Below, in pieces: positions 23,497 to 32,625 of a stretch of DNA of 64,000 bases; the first letter of the stretch is position 1; each line of letters opens with the position of its first letter. The stretch is from the NCBI RefSeq assembly GCF_007858535.1, contig NZ_CP040174.1, positions 992,001 to 1,056,000 of the forward strand, written 5' to 3'. The notes beneath the pieces are model-generated. The model was not told the DNA's origin and did not search any database. It saw only the letters and a list, made by a program, of their open reading frames with translations. The stretch is from Arthrobacter sp. UKPF54-2. Lineage in GTDB: Bacteria; Actinomycetota; Actinomycetes; Actinomycetales; Micrococcaceae. A program made the position numbers and the translations under genes.

Positions 23497-24606
23497 CTAG
23501 CGGCCGGCCTTCGGGGCGAAGATGCGCGCCACCAGGCGGGCACCCAGGTTGAGCAGCATCACGAGGATGATGAGGACCAGGGCCGCGCCCCAGGCACGCT
23601 GGTCGGAGGGACCCGGATTGGACGGCGAGGTCGGGTTGAGGATCTGGGTGTAGATGAATGTGGGCAGCGAGGCCATCCAGCCGCCGAACACGTTGTTGTT
23701 GATCGAGGTGGCGAAACCGGCGGTGACCAGGATCGGGGCGGTCTCGCCGATCACGCGGGCGATCGCGAGGGTGACGCCGGAGGCGATGCCGGAGATCGCC
23801 GTCGGGATGACCACCTTGAGGATGGTCCGCCACTTGCGCACGCCGAGGGCGTATGCGGCTTCGCGGAGTTCGTTCGGGACGATCTTGAGCATTTCCTCGC
23901 TGGAGCGGACCACCACCGGGATCATCAGCACGGAGAGCGCGACGGCGGCGACCGCGCCGGTCTTGGTGCCGGGGCCGACGACGGCGAAGAAGAACGCCGC
24001 GGCGAACAGGCCGGCCACGATCGAGGGGATGCCGGTCATCACGTCGACGAAGAACGTGATGGCCCGGGCCAGCGTACGGTCCTCGCCGTACTCGACGAGG
24101 TAGATGGCGGTGAGCAGGCCCACCGGGACGGAGATCACGGTGGCGAGCAGGGTGATCTGCAGGGTGCCCATCAGGGCGTGGTAGATGCCGCCCATCACGG
24201 GGGCGCCTTCCTCGACGCTCTTGTTGTCGAACGAGCCGGTGACGCCGTTCATCGAAGTGCTTAGGAAGCCGGGGTCCACCAAGCCCGGCAGGCCCTTCAC
24301 CAGTACCGTCCAGATCACCGAGATCAGTGGCAGCAGGGCAATCAGGAACGCGCCGACCACAAGACAGGTGGCCAGCCTGTCCTTGGCCTTGCGGGAGCCT
24401 TCCACGACGGCGCTCCAGCCGACCAGGCCGGCGGTGAACAGGATCGCCGAGACAATGCCCCAGCCGAAGGCGTTGAAGCCGATCAGGGCCAGGATGGCCG
24501 CGCCGAGGACCAGCGCGAGGGCCAGCACAATGTAGGGCGCCGCCTTAGGCAGCTGCCCCTTGGTCAGGGCCGAGCGTTTGCGGACCGGGGTCAGGGTGGA
24601 GGTCAT
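23497..24606 (-). CDS. pstA: Phosphate ABC transporter permease PstA
   Basis: 369 residues. There are two extra N-terminal membrane spans (about 25-75) ahead of the usual six-span permease core. The core includes LLTAIYLVEYGEDRTLARAI and the EAA-type loop ELREAAYALGVRKWRTILKVVIPTAISG that docks on PstB. The ATG at 24606 directly abuts the pstC stop codon, so translation is coupled. A rather basic tail ends RIFAPKAGR. Confidence 0.95.
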   Translation of the reverse strand: MTSTLTPVRKRSALTKGQLPKAAPYIVLALALVLGAAILALIGFNAFGWGIVSAILFTAGLVGWSAVVEGSRKAKDRLATCLVVGAFLIALLPLISVIWTVLVKGLPGLVDPGFLSTSMNGVTGSFDNKSVEEGAPVMGGIYHALMGTLQITLLATVISVPVGLLTAIYLVEYGEDRTLARAITFFVDVMTGIPSIVAGLFAAAFFFAVVGPGTKTGAVAAVALSVLMIPVVVRSSEEMLKIVPNELREAAYALGVRKWRTILKVVIPTAISGIASGVTLAIARVIGETAPILVTAGFATSINNNVFGGWMASLPTFIYTQILNPTSPSNPGPSDQRAWGAALVLIILVMLLNLGARLVARIFAPKAGR

Positions 24607-25539
24607 TTAGTTGGCTCCCGAGAATTCTTTGTGCCGGGTGATGATCCACCGGGCAATCATGTTCACGCCGAGGGTGATGACGAACAGGACCAGGCCGGCG
24701 GCGATCAGCGTGCTGACCTTGAGGCCGCTGGCTTCGGGGAAGTTCAGGGCGATTTCGGCGGCGATGGTCTGGTTGCCGGACTGGATCAGGCTTGCCGTGA
24801 GGGCGCCGGAGGAGAGCACCAGGGCCACGGCCATGGTCTCGCCGAGCGCGCGGCCAAGGCCCAGCATCACGGCGCTGACGATCCCGGGGCGGCCGAACGG
24901 CAGCACGGCCATGCGGATCATTTCCCAGCGGGTGGCGCCAAGGGCCAGCGCGGCCTCCTCGTGCAGCTTGGGGGTCTGCAGGAAGATTTCGCGGGAGAGG
25001 GAGGTGATGATCGGCAGGACCATGACCGCCAGCACGATGCCAGCGGTGAGGATGGTCTTGCCGGTGGCCGAGGCCGGGCCCTGGAAGATCGGCAGCCAGC
25101 CCATGTTGCTGGCCAGCCAGTTGTAGGCCGGGGAGATTTCCCTCGCCAGGAACGCAGCGCCCCAGGCTCCGTAGACCACAGAGGGGATGGCGGCCAGCAG
25201 GTCGATGACGTAGCCGAGACCGGAGGCCAGCCCGCGGGGGGCGAAGTGCGAGATGAAGAGTGCGACGCCGATCGCGACCGGCGTCGCGATCACGAGGGCG
25301 ATCAGGGCCGCGATGAGGGTGCCGATGACGATCGGCCAGATGTAGGCGAAGAAGCCTTCGCCGCCCTGGATCTTGTCCGGGGAGGCCACGAGGGCGGGAA
25401 TGGCCTGGATGACCAGGAAGAGTGCCACGCCGAAGAGCACGGCAAGGATCAGGCACCCGGCGGCCAAGGTGGCTGCGGAAAAGACTTTGTCGCCGGCGCG
25501 GCCTGCGCCCCGGGACTTGGTCAGGGAGGTGGTGGTCAC
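24607..25539 (-). CDS. pstC: Phosphate ABC transporter permease PstC
   Basis: 310 residues with six predicted spans. The EAA loop HEEAALALGATRWEMIRMAVLPFGRPGI and the LGRALGETMAVALV segment, both PstC hallmarks, are present. It pairs with PstA to form the channel. It is the first gene after the 193-base gap following pstS; an extended hairpin in that gap may lower its expression relative to pstS. Confidence 0.95.
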   Translation of the reverse strand: MTTTSLTKSRGAGRAGDKVFSAATLAAGCLILAVLFGVALFLVIQAIPALVASPDKIQGGEGFFAYIWPIVIGTLIAALIALVIATPVAIGVALFISHFAPRGLASGLGYVIDLLAAIPSVVYGAWGAAFLAREISPAYNWLASNMGWLPIFQGPASATGKTILTAGIVLAVMVLPIITSLSREIFLQTPKLHEEAALALGATRWEMIRMAVLPFGRPGIVSAVMLGLGRALGETMAVALVLSSGALTASLIQSGNQTIAAEIALNFPEASGLKVSTLIAAGLVLFVITLGVNMIARWIITRHKEFSGAN

Positions 25540-25632
25540 TTCACGATCCTTCAGCTTCGATCTGCACCGGCGGCCGCACGGATCTTTCCGGGACAGCGGC
25601 GGTTAATCTTTGGGTACTTCGGACAAACGCCT

Positions 25633-25687
25633 AGGTTCCCTGCTCCGGGCGGGCGGTCAGTAACCGCCTGTTCGGAACAGGGAACCT
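25633..25687 (-). promoter_or_regulatory. Large hairpin in the pstS-pstC gap
   Basis: AGGTTCCCTG pairs perfectly with CAGGGAACCT, enclosing an inner stem GGCGGT/ACCGCC. No T-run follows on the minus strand, so mRNA processing or 3'-end protection of pstS message is more likely than full termination. Confidence 0.6.
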
Positions 25688-25732
25688 TGGTCAGGCTGGT
25701 GTTTCCACTATGCCTTGCGGCGCATTCGATCC

Positions 25733-26854
25733 CTAGGACTTGGCCTTGATGGATTCGATGGACTTCATCGCTTTGTCCTGCAGCGCCTTGGACAGCGGCG
25801 CGGACTTGGCGGCCTCGGCCGCGGCCTTCTGGCCGGCGTCGGAGACGACGTAGCTTTCGAAGGCCTTGACCAGGTCTGCGGTTGCCTTGGTGTCGTAGGT
25901 GTTGCAGACCACGTGGAAGGAGACCAACACGATCGGGTAGGCACCTTCGATCGTGGTCTTGCGGTCCAGCTTGATGGAGAGGTCGTTGGCGTTGCGGCCC
26001 TCGACCGGCTTGCCGGCGTCGACAGCCTTGGCGGCGGCCTCGGCGGAGATCTTGGTGAAGGATCCGCCGACCTTGATCTGGGCGACGCCCAGCTTGCCGC
26101 TGACCGCGGAGTCATCGGCGTAGGTGACGGCGCCGGGGGTGTCGGTGACGGTCTTGACGACGCCGGAGGTGCCCTTGGCGTTCTCGCCCTTCAGGGACGC
26201 GGGCCAGATGCCGGAGGACTTGTCGGTCCAGACCTCGGGCGCGGCCGCAGCCAGGTAGTCGGTGAAGTTGGAGGTGGTGCCGGAGTCATCCGAGCGGTTC
26301 ACCGGGGTGACCTTGAGGTCCGGAAGCTTGGCGTCGGGGTTCATCGCGGCGATGGCCGGGTCGTTCCACTTGGCGATTTCGCCGCGGAAGATCTTGGCTA
26401 CGGTGGGAGCGTCAAGCTTGAGCTCCTTGATGTCCGGCAGGTTGAAGGCCACCGCGATCGGGGAGATGTAGACCGGGATGTTCAGTGCACCGTCGGGGCC
26501 GCACTTGGCCTGCGCGGCAGTCATCTCCTCGTCCTTCAGGTAGGCGTCGGAGCCGGCGAACTGGGCCGAACCGTCGATGATCGCCTTGCGGCCGGCGCCG
26601 GAGCCGTCCGGGGAGTACTGCACGTTCGCGCCCTGGTTGGCGGAGGCGAAGTTGGTCTTCCACACGTCCATGGCTGCGCCCTGCGCGGAGGAACCGATGC
26701 CGGTCAGCGTGCCGGTGACCTTGACAGCAGCCGCCGACGGCGTGGCCGACTGGGCGGTGTTGGTGGCGTTGTCGGAGCCGCAAGCGGTGAGCGCGAGAGC
26801 GCCGGCCGCCATAACAGCAATGGCCGAGTTGCGGCCGAAGCGTGATGCCTTCAC
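25733..26854 (-). CDS. pstS: Phosphate-binding lipoprotein PstS
   Basis: 373 residues. The lipoprotein signal ends LALTAC with Cys25. Phosphate-contact loops are visible: TGIGSSAQGAAMD, the PDGSGAGRKAIIDGSAQFAGSD stretch in two pieces, and VNRSDDSGTTSNFTDYL. It captures phosphate at the outer membrane surface and hands it to PstCA. It is first in the operon, under a clear PHO box. The repeat-rich Ala/Lys composition is normal for the family. Confidence 0.96.
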   Translation of the reverse strand: MKASRFGRNSAIAVMAAGALALTACGSDNATNTAQSATPSAAAVKVTGTLTGIGSSAQGAAMDVWKTNFASANQGANVQYSPDGSGAGRKAIIDGSAQFAGSDAYLKDEEMTAAQAKCGPDGALNIPVYISPIAVAFNLPDIKELKLDAPTVAKIFRGEIAKWNDPAIAAMNPDAKLPDLKVTPVNRSDDSGTTSNFTDYLAAAAPEVWTDKSSGIWPASLKGENAKGTSGVVKTVTDTPGAVTYADDSAVSGKLGVAQIKVGGSFTKISAEAAAKAVDAGKPVEGRNANDLSIKLDRKTTIEGAYPIVLVSFHVVCNTYDTKATADLVKAFESYVVSDAGQKAAAEAAKSAPLSKALQDKAMKSIESIKAKS

Positions 26855-26955
26855 TAGATGTACCCCTTCCAGGGTTATTCAGATGCGTGCCGGACCGGAG
26901 ACGTCCGAACAAAAAGACGGTGGATACGGTTTGTACCTCTACCGAAGTTAGGTGG

Positions 26956-26999
26956 CCCAAGTGAAGAGAATTGCGGTCCAAAGTGAACGGCGGGTTAAC
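26956..26999 (-). promoter_or_regulatory. PHO box: four 11-base units upstream of pstS
   Basis: On the minus strand the consecutive 11-mers are GTTAACCCGCC, GTTCACTTTGG, ACCGCAATTCT and CTTCACTTGGG. Units one, two and four match the actinobacterial PhoP direct-repeat consensus (GTTCACCCGGC type). The last unit ends five bases from TAACTT, a possible -10. This predicts PhoR-PhoP induction in low phosphate. The regulator genes are not in the window. Confidence 0.78.
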
Positions 27000-27100
27000 G
27001 AATCCCGGCCATTTGCTGACATCTGACGGGTTGCGGTTGCGTTACGTGCGTCACAGTCGTAGGGCCCGCGGCCTGCGCCTTGGCCACCGCGGACTGCAAA

Positions 27101-27106
27101 TAGACT
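27101..27106 (+). promoter_or_regulatory. -10 element TAGACT of the FUSC-like gene
   Basis: TAGACT, seven bases, ATG at 27114: leaderless geometry. A weak -35-like TTGGCC is at 27080-27085. Confidence 0.45.
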
Positions 27107-27113
27107 GGTAGGC

Positions 27114-28241
27114 ATGGCCCCCGGTACCGGACTCACAGCAAGCGCACGATTCCTGCGCGGGCGGATCCGCACCGGGTTTGTCCGGAGCCGCACGTCGCTC
27201 CTGCCTGCGATCCAGATGACGGCCTGCGCCGTCGGGGCCTACGCCTTCGCCGAGTACGTGCTGGGCCACACCGGGCCGCTGTTCGCCGCTACCTCCTCGC
27301 TGATCGCCCTGGGCTTCTCCCGGGACCCGCGGCTGCGCCGGGTCGTGGAGGTGGGCCTGGGCTGCACCATCGGCATTGTGGTGGGCGACCTGCTGCTGCA
27401 CTGGCTGGGCGCGGGGATCTGGCAGGCCGCCGTCGTGCTCCTTTTCTCGATTCTGCTGGCCCGCTTCCTGGACAGCGGCACTATTTTCACGACCCAGCTG
27501 GGCCTGCAGTCCCTGCTGGTGGTGCTGCTGCCGGCGCCCGCGGGAGGGCCGTTCACCCGGAGCATCGACGCGGTGGTCGGCGGCGTGTTCGCGCTGCTCG
27601 TGACCTTCCTGATTCCCAAGGATCCACGCCGGGAACCCCGCAACGACGTCAAAAAACTGCTGCATGAACTGGCCGAGGTGCTGCGCGAGTGTGCCTCGGC
27701 GTTGACCCACAGCGACTCCACCCAGGCGTGGCATGCGCTGATCCGCGGCCGCAACTGCCAGCCGCTGGTCGATGCGATGCGCCAGACGCTCCGCGCCTCC
27801 GGCGAGGTCGCCACCCTCGCGCCGGCCTACCGGCGGCACCGGGAGGAGCTGGACCGGCTGGCGCAGTCGGTGGACTTCATCGACCTCGCGCTGCGCAACA
27901 GCCGCGTGTTTGCGCGCCGGCTGACCAGCGCGATCAACCACGCCGCCCTCTCGGACGAGGCGACTGAGAACATCGTCGAAGTCCTGCAGGAGACCGCGGC
28001 CGCGATTGACGAACTGGGGCTGGGACTGGCGGAAGTCCAGGACGGAACGCGGCGCGCCCACCTGCGCACCGCCCGGGCGGAGCTGAGCGAGACGGCCGGC
28101 CGGCTGCACCCGCGGCTCCTCGATGTGCAGCGGCTTGAGGGCGAAACCGTGGTGATGCTCTTCCGCCCGCTGATGGTGGACCTGCTCGAGGCCGCCGGCA
28201 TGGATCCGGACGAGGCCCGGGAGGTCCTGCCCGCCCTCTAG
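27114..28241 (+). CDS. FUSC/aromatic acid exporter-type membrane protein
   Basis: 375 residues. The N-terminal half has about six hydrophobic segments (30-165), including LLPAIQMTACAVGAYAFAEYVLG, PLFAATSSLIALG and VGLGCTIGIVVGDLLLHW, as in FUSC/DUF939 proteins. A short linker with IPKDPRREPR leads to a long cytosolic helical domain (180-375). Relatives of half a full FUSC protein are thought to export aromatic acids as dimers, but evidence in Actinobacteria is scarce. It is divergent from pstS but has its own promoter, so no phosphate role is implied. Confidence 0.83.
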   Translation: MAPGTGLTASARFLRGRIRTGFVRSRTSLLPAIQMTACAVGAYAFAEYVLGHTGPLFAATSSLIALGFSRDPRLRRVVEVGLGCTIGIVVGDLLLHWLGAGIWQAAVVLLFSILLARFLDSGTIFTTQLGLQSLLVVLLPAPAGGPFTRSIDAVVGGVFALLVTFLIPKDPRREPRNDVKKLLHELAEVLRECASALTHSDSTQAWHALIRGRNCQPLVDAMRQTLRASGEVATLAPAYRRHREELDRLAQSVDFIDLALRNSRVFARRLTSAINHAALSDEATENIVEVLQETAAAIDELGLGLAEVQDGTRRAHLRTARAELSETAGRLHPRLLDVQRLEGETVVMLFRPLMVDLLEAAGMDPDEAREVLPAL

Positions 28242-28293
28242 GACCGGTCCCGCCTCTGCGGACGCCCGGGCGCGGCGCCGCTGCACGGCGCCG

Positions 28294-29103
28294 CTAGATG
28301 CAGGAGTGGTCGAAGTCGAACCCGCCGGACACATATTGGGTGACGGTGACCTTTCCGCCGCCGGTCAGCGCGGCGTCGGCGCAGCCGCGTTTGGCGCCGG
28401 CGAGGGAGCGGGCCCCGGCGAGCCAGCTCGGCAGCGTGTAGAGGTTGCTGGAGGAAGGCACCGTTCCGACGATTTGGTCCCACTGGCTTCGGGTGGAGTA
28501 GAGGCCGGCACGGGCTCCGATGCTGGCGAAGTACGCCGCCATGCCCTCCAGGTCCGCACGGTTCGCCAAGGTTCCCTGTGACCAGCTGTTGCCGGTTTCC
28601 ACGTCAAGCCACCACAGGTACGACGCCGGGTTGCTGACGCCCCGGATGGTGGCGTCGTCGTAGGCCTTCGCGTATCCGTACATATAGGAGCAGGCAGGCC
28701 CGTAGGATCCTGCGGTGCACTCTCCGTAAGGGTTGGCCACGGTGGTCCCGCCGTAGGTGTTGCTGCTGGGCCACCACGACCCGGCTGCCCCGGGATTCGC
28801 TGTGTTGACGTACAGGGCCACCAGCGGCTGGCCGGTTCCGCCCTTCGAGGTGCCGGCCCAGGTCAGCTGCGTGCCAAGGCAAGGGTTCGTGGTGTTGGCC
28901 AGCCCGTTGTTGACGCCGACGATGCCGAAGGTCTGGCCTTTCGGCAATGCCTTGCCACACTGGGGCCACGAGACGTCGTTGCCGGGACCGGGTGCCGTGG
29001 CTGCCTCGGCGGGCAGCGCGGCAAACGCCAGGACCGCTGCTGCGGCGGCCGCCAGGACCACCCGGAAATGCCACCGGGAAACAGCTGGGTTACGAGTAGA
29101 CAT
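28294..29103 (-). CDS. Secreted GH25-like (TIM-barrel) protein
   Basis: 269 residues. The ATG at 29103 has AAGG six bases upstream and a clear signal peptide (hydrophobic core about 14-30, cleavage after AEA near 35). The frame continues upstream of it but has no start or homology. The mature protein begins with NDVSWPQCGKALP and FGIVGVNNGLANTTNPC, and contains LWWLDVETGNSW, where the D-V-E resembles the catalytic DxE of GH25 lysozyme-like proteins. Several Cys could form disulfides. A cell-wall or glycan-binding role is likely but catalysis is unproven. Confidence 0.8.
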   Translation of the reverse strand: MSTRNPAVSRWHFRVVLAAAAAAVLAFAALPAEAATAPGPGNDVSWPQCGKALPKGQTFGIVGVNNGLANTTNPCLGTQLTWAGTSKGGTGQPLVALYVNTANPGAAGSWWPSSNTYGGTTVANPYGECTAGSYGPACSYMYGYAKAYDDATIRGVSNPASYLWWLDVETGNSWSQGTLANRADLEGMAAYFASIGARAGLYSTRSQWDQIVGTVPSSSNLYTLPSWLAGARSLAGAKRGCADAALTGGGKVTVTQYVSGGFDFDHSCI

Positions 29104-29250
29104 GGTCGGCCTTCCGTTAGTGCCTTGGCACGGCAGGAACCCAGCATGGGCGGTAGAGGCGTGCACCGTCAAGGCCCTCCCGCAACGGACGCCGGCCGCC
29201 CGAGGCGGGGCTCCGGGACGGATGTCGGCGCCCCCGGTTAGGGTTGAGCA

Positions 29251-30624
29251 ATGGCAACCAAGACAACCCGCGCCGCCAAGGCGCCGGGCTATAAGTGCGC
29301 GGAATGCGGCTGGACCACGGCCAAGTGGGTGGGCCGCTGCGGCGAATGCCAGGCGTGGGGCACCGTGGAGGAGACCGGCGCCGCGGTGGCGCGGACGACG
29401 GCGGCGGCCACCGTCCTGGAGCCCGCCCGCCGGATCGCCGACGTCGACGCCACAACGGCCGCGTTCCTCCCCACCGGGGTGGACGAGCTGGACCGGGTGC
29501 TCGGCGGCGGCCTGGTTCCCGGCGCGGTAATCCTGCTGGCCGGCGAACCCGGCGTGGGCAAGTCCACGCTGCTGCTGGACGTCGCGGCAAAGTTCGCCCG
29601 CACAGCCCAGGACGTCCTCTACGTCACCGGCGAGGAGTCGGCGGCCCAGGTGAAGCTGCGCGCGGACCGGATCGACGCCGTCGCCGAATCGCTCTACCTG
29701 TCCGCCGAGACGGACCTCGGCCAGGCCCTGGGCCAGGTGGAAAAACTCGAGCCGCGGCTGCTGGTGGTGGACTCGGTCCAGACCCTGAGCAGCGCCGATG
29801 TCGAGGGCAGCGCCGGCGGCGTCTCGCAGGTCCGCGAGGTGGCGGCCTCCCTGATTGCCGCGGCCAAGCGACGCAACATGACCACCCTGCTGGTAGGGCA
29901 CGTGACCAAGGACGGCTCCATCGCCGGACCCCGGCTGCTTGAGCACCTGGTGGACGTGGTCTGCCAGTTCGAAGGCGAGCGGCACTCGCGGCTGCGGCTG
30001 CTGCGCGCGGTCAAGAACCGCTACGGCCCCACCGACGACGTCGGCTGCTTCGACCTGAACGAGGACGGCATTGTGGGCCTGGCCGACCCCAGCGGCCTGT
30101 TCGTCTCGCGCACCAAGGACCCCGTGTCCGGTACGTGCATCACGGTGACGCTGGAGGGCCGCCGCCCGTTGCTGGCCGAGGTGCAGTCCCTGCTGGCGGA
30201 GAGCGCCAACGCGCAGCCGCGCAGGGCCACCAGTGGCCTGGACAGCTCAAGGGTGGCGATGCTGCTGGCCGTGCTGCAGCAGCGGGCCGGTTGCCTGCTG
30301 CACAAGGACGATTCCTACGTAGCGACCGTGGGCGGGGTCAGGCTCAGCGAGCCCGCCACGGACCTCGCGGTAGCCCTGGCCGTCGCCTCGGCGAAAGCCA
30401 AGAAACCGCTCCCGCAGCGGCTGATCGCCTTCGGCGAAGTGGGCCTGGCCGGCGAGGTCCGGCCGGTGCCGGGGATCAACCAGCGCATCCAGGAGGCCCA
30501 CCGGCTGGGGTTCACGCACGCGGTGGTCCCGGCGAGCCCCAACGGGCCCGGGCCGGTCCCGGCCGGCTTCTCAGTCCGGGAGGTCGGACACCTGGCCGAG
30601 GCCCTGGGCCTGCTGATCAGCTGA
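29251..30624 (+). CDS. radA: DNA repair protein RadA
   Basis: 457 residues. A C4 zinc finger (Cys16, Cys19, Cys30, Cys33) is followed by a RecA-like ATPase with Walker A GEPGVGKST (98-106) and Walker B LLVVDSVQTL. The RadA-specific KNRYG motif is at 255-259. The C-terminal domain (about 285-457) is Lon-protease-like. It promotes branch migration in recombinational repair. The ATG follows TAGGGT by six bases, so a leaderless mRNA is likely. Confidence 0.97.
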   Translation: MATKTTRAAKAPGYKCAECGWTTAKWVGRCGECQAWGTVEETGAAVARTTAAATVLEPARRIADVDATTAAFLPTGVDELDRVLGGGLVPGAVILLAGEPGVGKSTLLLDVAAKFARTAQDVLYVTGEESAAQVKLRADRIDAVAESLYLSAETDLGQALGQVEKLEPRLLVVDSVQTLSSADVEGSAGGVSQVREVAASLIAAAKRRNMTTLLVGHVTKDGSIAGPRLLEHLVDVVCQFEGERHSRLRLLRAVKNRYGPTDDVGCFDLNEDGIVGLADPSGLFVSRTKDPVSGTCITVTLEGRRPLLAEVQSLLAESANAQPRRATSGLDSSRVAMLLAVLQQRAGCLLHKDDSYVATVGGVRLSEPATDLAVALAVASAKAKKPLPQRLIAFGEVGLAGEVRPVPGINQRIQEAHRLGFTHAVVPASPNGPGPVPAGFSVREVGHLAEALGLLIS

Positions 30625-30723
30625 CACCCGACGGCGTGCGCCGGGGGCGACTTAGGACCCTAGCGTTGCGGTTCCTGCGGGCGCACGATTGGACAAGAAG
30701 CTCCTGCGGCGAAGGGACCGGTC

Positions 30724-31032
30724 ATGATGTGGGGGTACGGGCAGAACATGTGGTGGATGTGGCTCTGGGGCATGCTGCTCCTGGTCGGCATCGCCGTGCT
30801 TGTGCTGCTCGCTATCCGGGTCTTCGGCGCACCCGGCCGCGGTGTGCCGCCCGGGCAGGGCCATGCCGGGGCTTACGGAACACCTGCCAGCTTTGGCGCG
30901 GGCCCCGGAGGCCCGGGAGGCCCCGGCGGCAGGAGCCAGGCCCGGCTGATCCTCGATGAGCGCTTCGCGAGGGGCGAGCTGACCGCGGAACAGTACCGCG
31001 AGCATGTAAAGGAACTCGGCGAGGGCCCGTAG
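30724..31032 (+). CDS. Small SHOCT-domain membrane protein
   Basis: 102 residues. The start MMWGYGQNMWWMWLWG leads into one membrane span (about 15-36), then a Gly/Pro-rich flexible linker, then a C-terminal SHOCT motif ILDERFARGELTAEQYREHVKEL (78-99). SHOCT proteins often accompany copper or stress genes. Met/Trp at the outer N-terminus could bind copper; this is speculation. The stop codon overlaps the oxidase start by one base (TAGTG), so it is co-translated with the multicopper oxidase. Confidence 0.85.
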   Translation: MMWGYGQNMWWMWLWGMLLLVGIAVLVLLAIRVFGAPGRGVPPGQGHAGAYGTPASFGAGPGGPGGPGGRSQARLILDERFARGELTAEQYREHVKELGEGP

Positions 31033-32510
31033 TGGCGCCGATCAGCCGCCGGAACGCCCTGCTGCTGGGCGGGCTCGGAGCCTCCGCGACGATTGCCGGC
31101 GGCGCGGGGCTGTGGTCTTCGCTCAACTCCCGGGCGTCGCCGGTGACCGGACAGGATCTGGCCCAGCCCGCGGCGCTCCGCAGCTCGGGCGGCATCCTGG
31201 CCGCCACCCTTGAGGCAGCGCCGGGGAGGCTGCCGCTCGCCGGCCGGCTGGCCGGGGCCCTGGGCTACAACGGCGGCATCCCGGGGCCCACCCTGCGGCT
31301 CCGGGCCGGCGAGGTGCTCCGGCTCCGGCTGGTGAACAAGCTCGCCGAGCCGACCAACCTGCACCTTCACGGCCTGCACGTCTCGCCCCAGGGCAACAGC
31401 GACAACGTGTTCGTGACCGTGGATCCGGGCGGCAGTTTCGACTACGAGTACCAGCTCCCGGCCGGCCACCCGCCGGGCCTCTACTGGTACCACCCGCACC
31501 ACCACGGCCGGGTCGCCGCCCAGATCTTCGCCGGCCTCTTCGGCGCCATCATTGTCGAGGACGCCGAGCCCGTCCCGGCGAGCGCCGAGCGCATCCTGCT
31601 GGTCTCCGACACCAGCCTCGACGGCGCCGGGGACGTGGCCGAGCCCGCGGAGCCGGAGCGGATGGCCGGGCGTGAGGGCGCGGTGCTCCTGGTTAACGGG
31701 CAGGCCAATCCCCGCTTCGCGGCGCGCCCCGGGGACCGGGAGCACTGGCGGATCGTCAACTGCTGCGTGGCCCGGTACCTGAGGATGCGGCTGGACGGGC
31801 AGAAAGTGCAGCTGCTGGGGATGGACTCCGGGCGGTTGCAGGCGCCGTCGGACGTGCAGGAGGTGCTGCTGGCGCCGGGGAACCGGGCGGAGCTGCTCGT
31901 CACGGCCGCCAACGGGGAATCGGTGCTGCGGGCGCTGCCCTATGACCGGGGCCGCCTGGCCGGGATGGCCGGGCGCGGCATGGGACCGGCCCCGCCGGAA
32001 GGCGGGGATGGGACGGCGGATCCGGCCGGTTCTGCCCTGGCCACGCTGCTGGTCGCCGGGGGCCCCGCCTCGGCCGTCGCTGCTGTCCCTGCCGGGCCCG
32101 CGCCCCCGGAACTGGGCTCCGCCGTCGTTGCCGCCCGCCGGCAGCTGGTCCTCGGCACCGGGATGGGGATGGGTGCGGGCATGGGCATGATGGGCTTCAC
32201 CATCAACGGCCGGGCCTTCGATGAGTCCAGGACGGACACCACCGCGGCCGCCGGGACGGTCGAGGAGTGGACAATTATCAACCGCAGCCCGATGGACCAC
32301 CCGTTCCACCTGCATGTGTGGCCCATGCAGCTCGTCGCGGAAAACGGACGGCCCGTGGAACCCGCGCTGCGGGATGTGGTCAACGTGCCCGCCAACGGGT
32401 GGGTCACCGTGCGGATCGCGTTCCGGGATTTCACCGGCCGTTCCGTGTACCACTGCCACATCCTGGACCACGAGGACCTCGGCATGATGGGCGTGATCGA
32501 GGTGCGCTGA
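31032..32510 (+). CDS. Multicopper oxidase, CueO/laccase type
   Basis: 492 residues from a GTG. A Tat-like signal starts SRRNALLLGGLG. All four copper-ligand blocks are present: NLHLHGLH (His111, His113), YWYHPHHHG (His154, 156-158), HPFHLHVW (His423, 426, 428) and YHCHILDHEDLGMM (His474, Cys475, His476, His480, axial Met about 485). Three cupredoxin domains fit the length. A Met/Gly-rich patch (GTGMGMGAGMGMMG, about 376-390) resembles the copper-binding Met-rich insert of CueO. It probably oxidises Cu(I) outside the membrane, next to the copper ATPase. Confidence 0.94.
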   Translation: MAPISRRNALLLGGLGASATIAGGAGLWSSLNSRASPVTGQDLAQPAALRSSGGILAATLEAAPGRLPLAGRLAGALGYNGGIPGPTLRLRAGEVLRLRLVNKLAEPTNLHLHGLHVSPQGNSDNVFVTVDPGGSFDYEYQLPAGHPPGLYWYHPHHHGRVAAQIFAGLFGAIIVEDAEPVPASAERILLVSDTSLDGAGDVAEPAEPERMAGREGAVLLVNGQANPRFAARPGDREHWRIVNCCVARYLRMRLDGQKVQLLGMDSGRLQAPSDVQEVLLAPGNRAELLVTAANGESVLRALPYDRGRLAGMAGRGMGPAPPEGGDGTADPAGSALATLLVAGGPASAVAAVPAGPAPPELGSAVVAARRQLVLGTGMGMGAGMGMMGFTINGRAFDESRTDTTAAAGTVEEWTIINRSPMDHPFHLHVWPMQLVAENGRPVEPALRDVVNVPANGWVTVRIAFRDFTGRSVYHCHILDHEDLGMMGVIEVR

Positions 32511-32556
32511 CGCTCCCCGGCCGGCTGAGGCTCCCCAGCCGTCCGCGCACTCTTGC

Positions 32557-32583
32557 CAAACATACCCCCCGGGGGTATGTTTG
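32557..32583. promoter_or_regulatory. CsoR-type copper operator, perfect odd palindrome
   Basis: Thirteen-base arms (left arm CAAACATACCCCC) flank a single central C. The G/C-tract core with flanking TA matches known CsoR sites (ATACCCCCnnGGGGTAT). It lies 42 bases before the CopB-type ATPase start. No csoR gene is in the window. Confidence 0.85.
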
Positions 32584-32625
32584 GACGGATCCTGGACGCA
32601 ACGACCTTCCCGGGAGGCAGGAACC

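Noticed and set aside
29104-29985. Upstream continuation of the GH25-like gene
   Set aside because: The frame stays open over radA on the opposite strand, but a good ribosome site and signal peptide fix the start at 29103.
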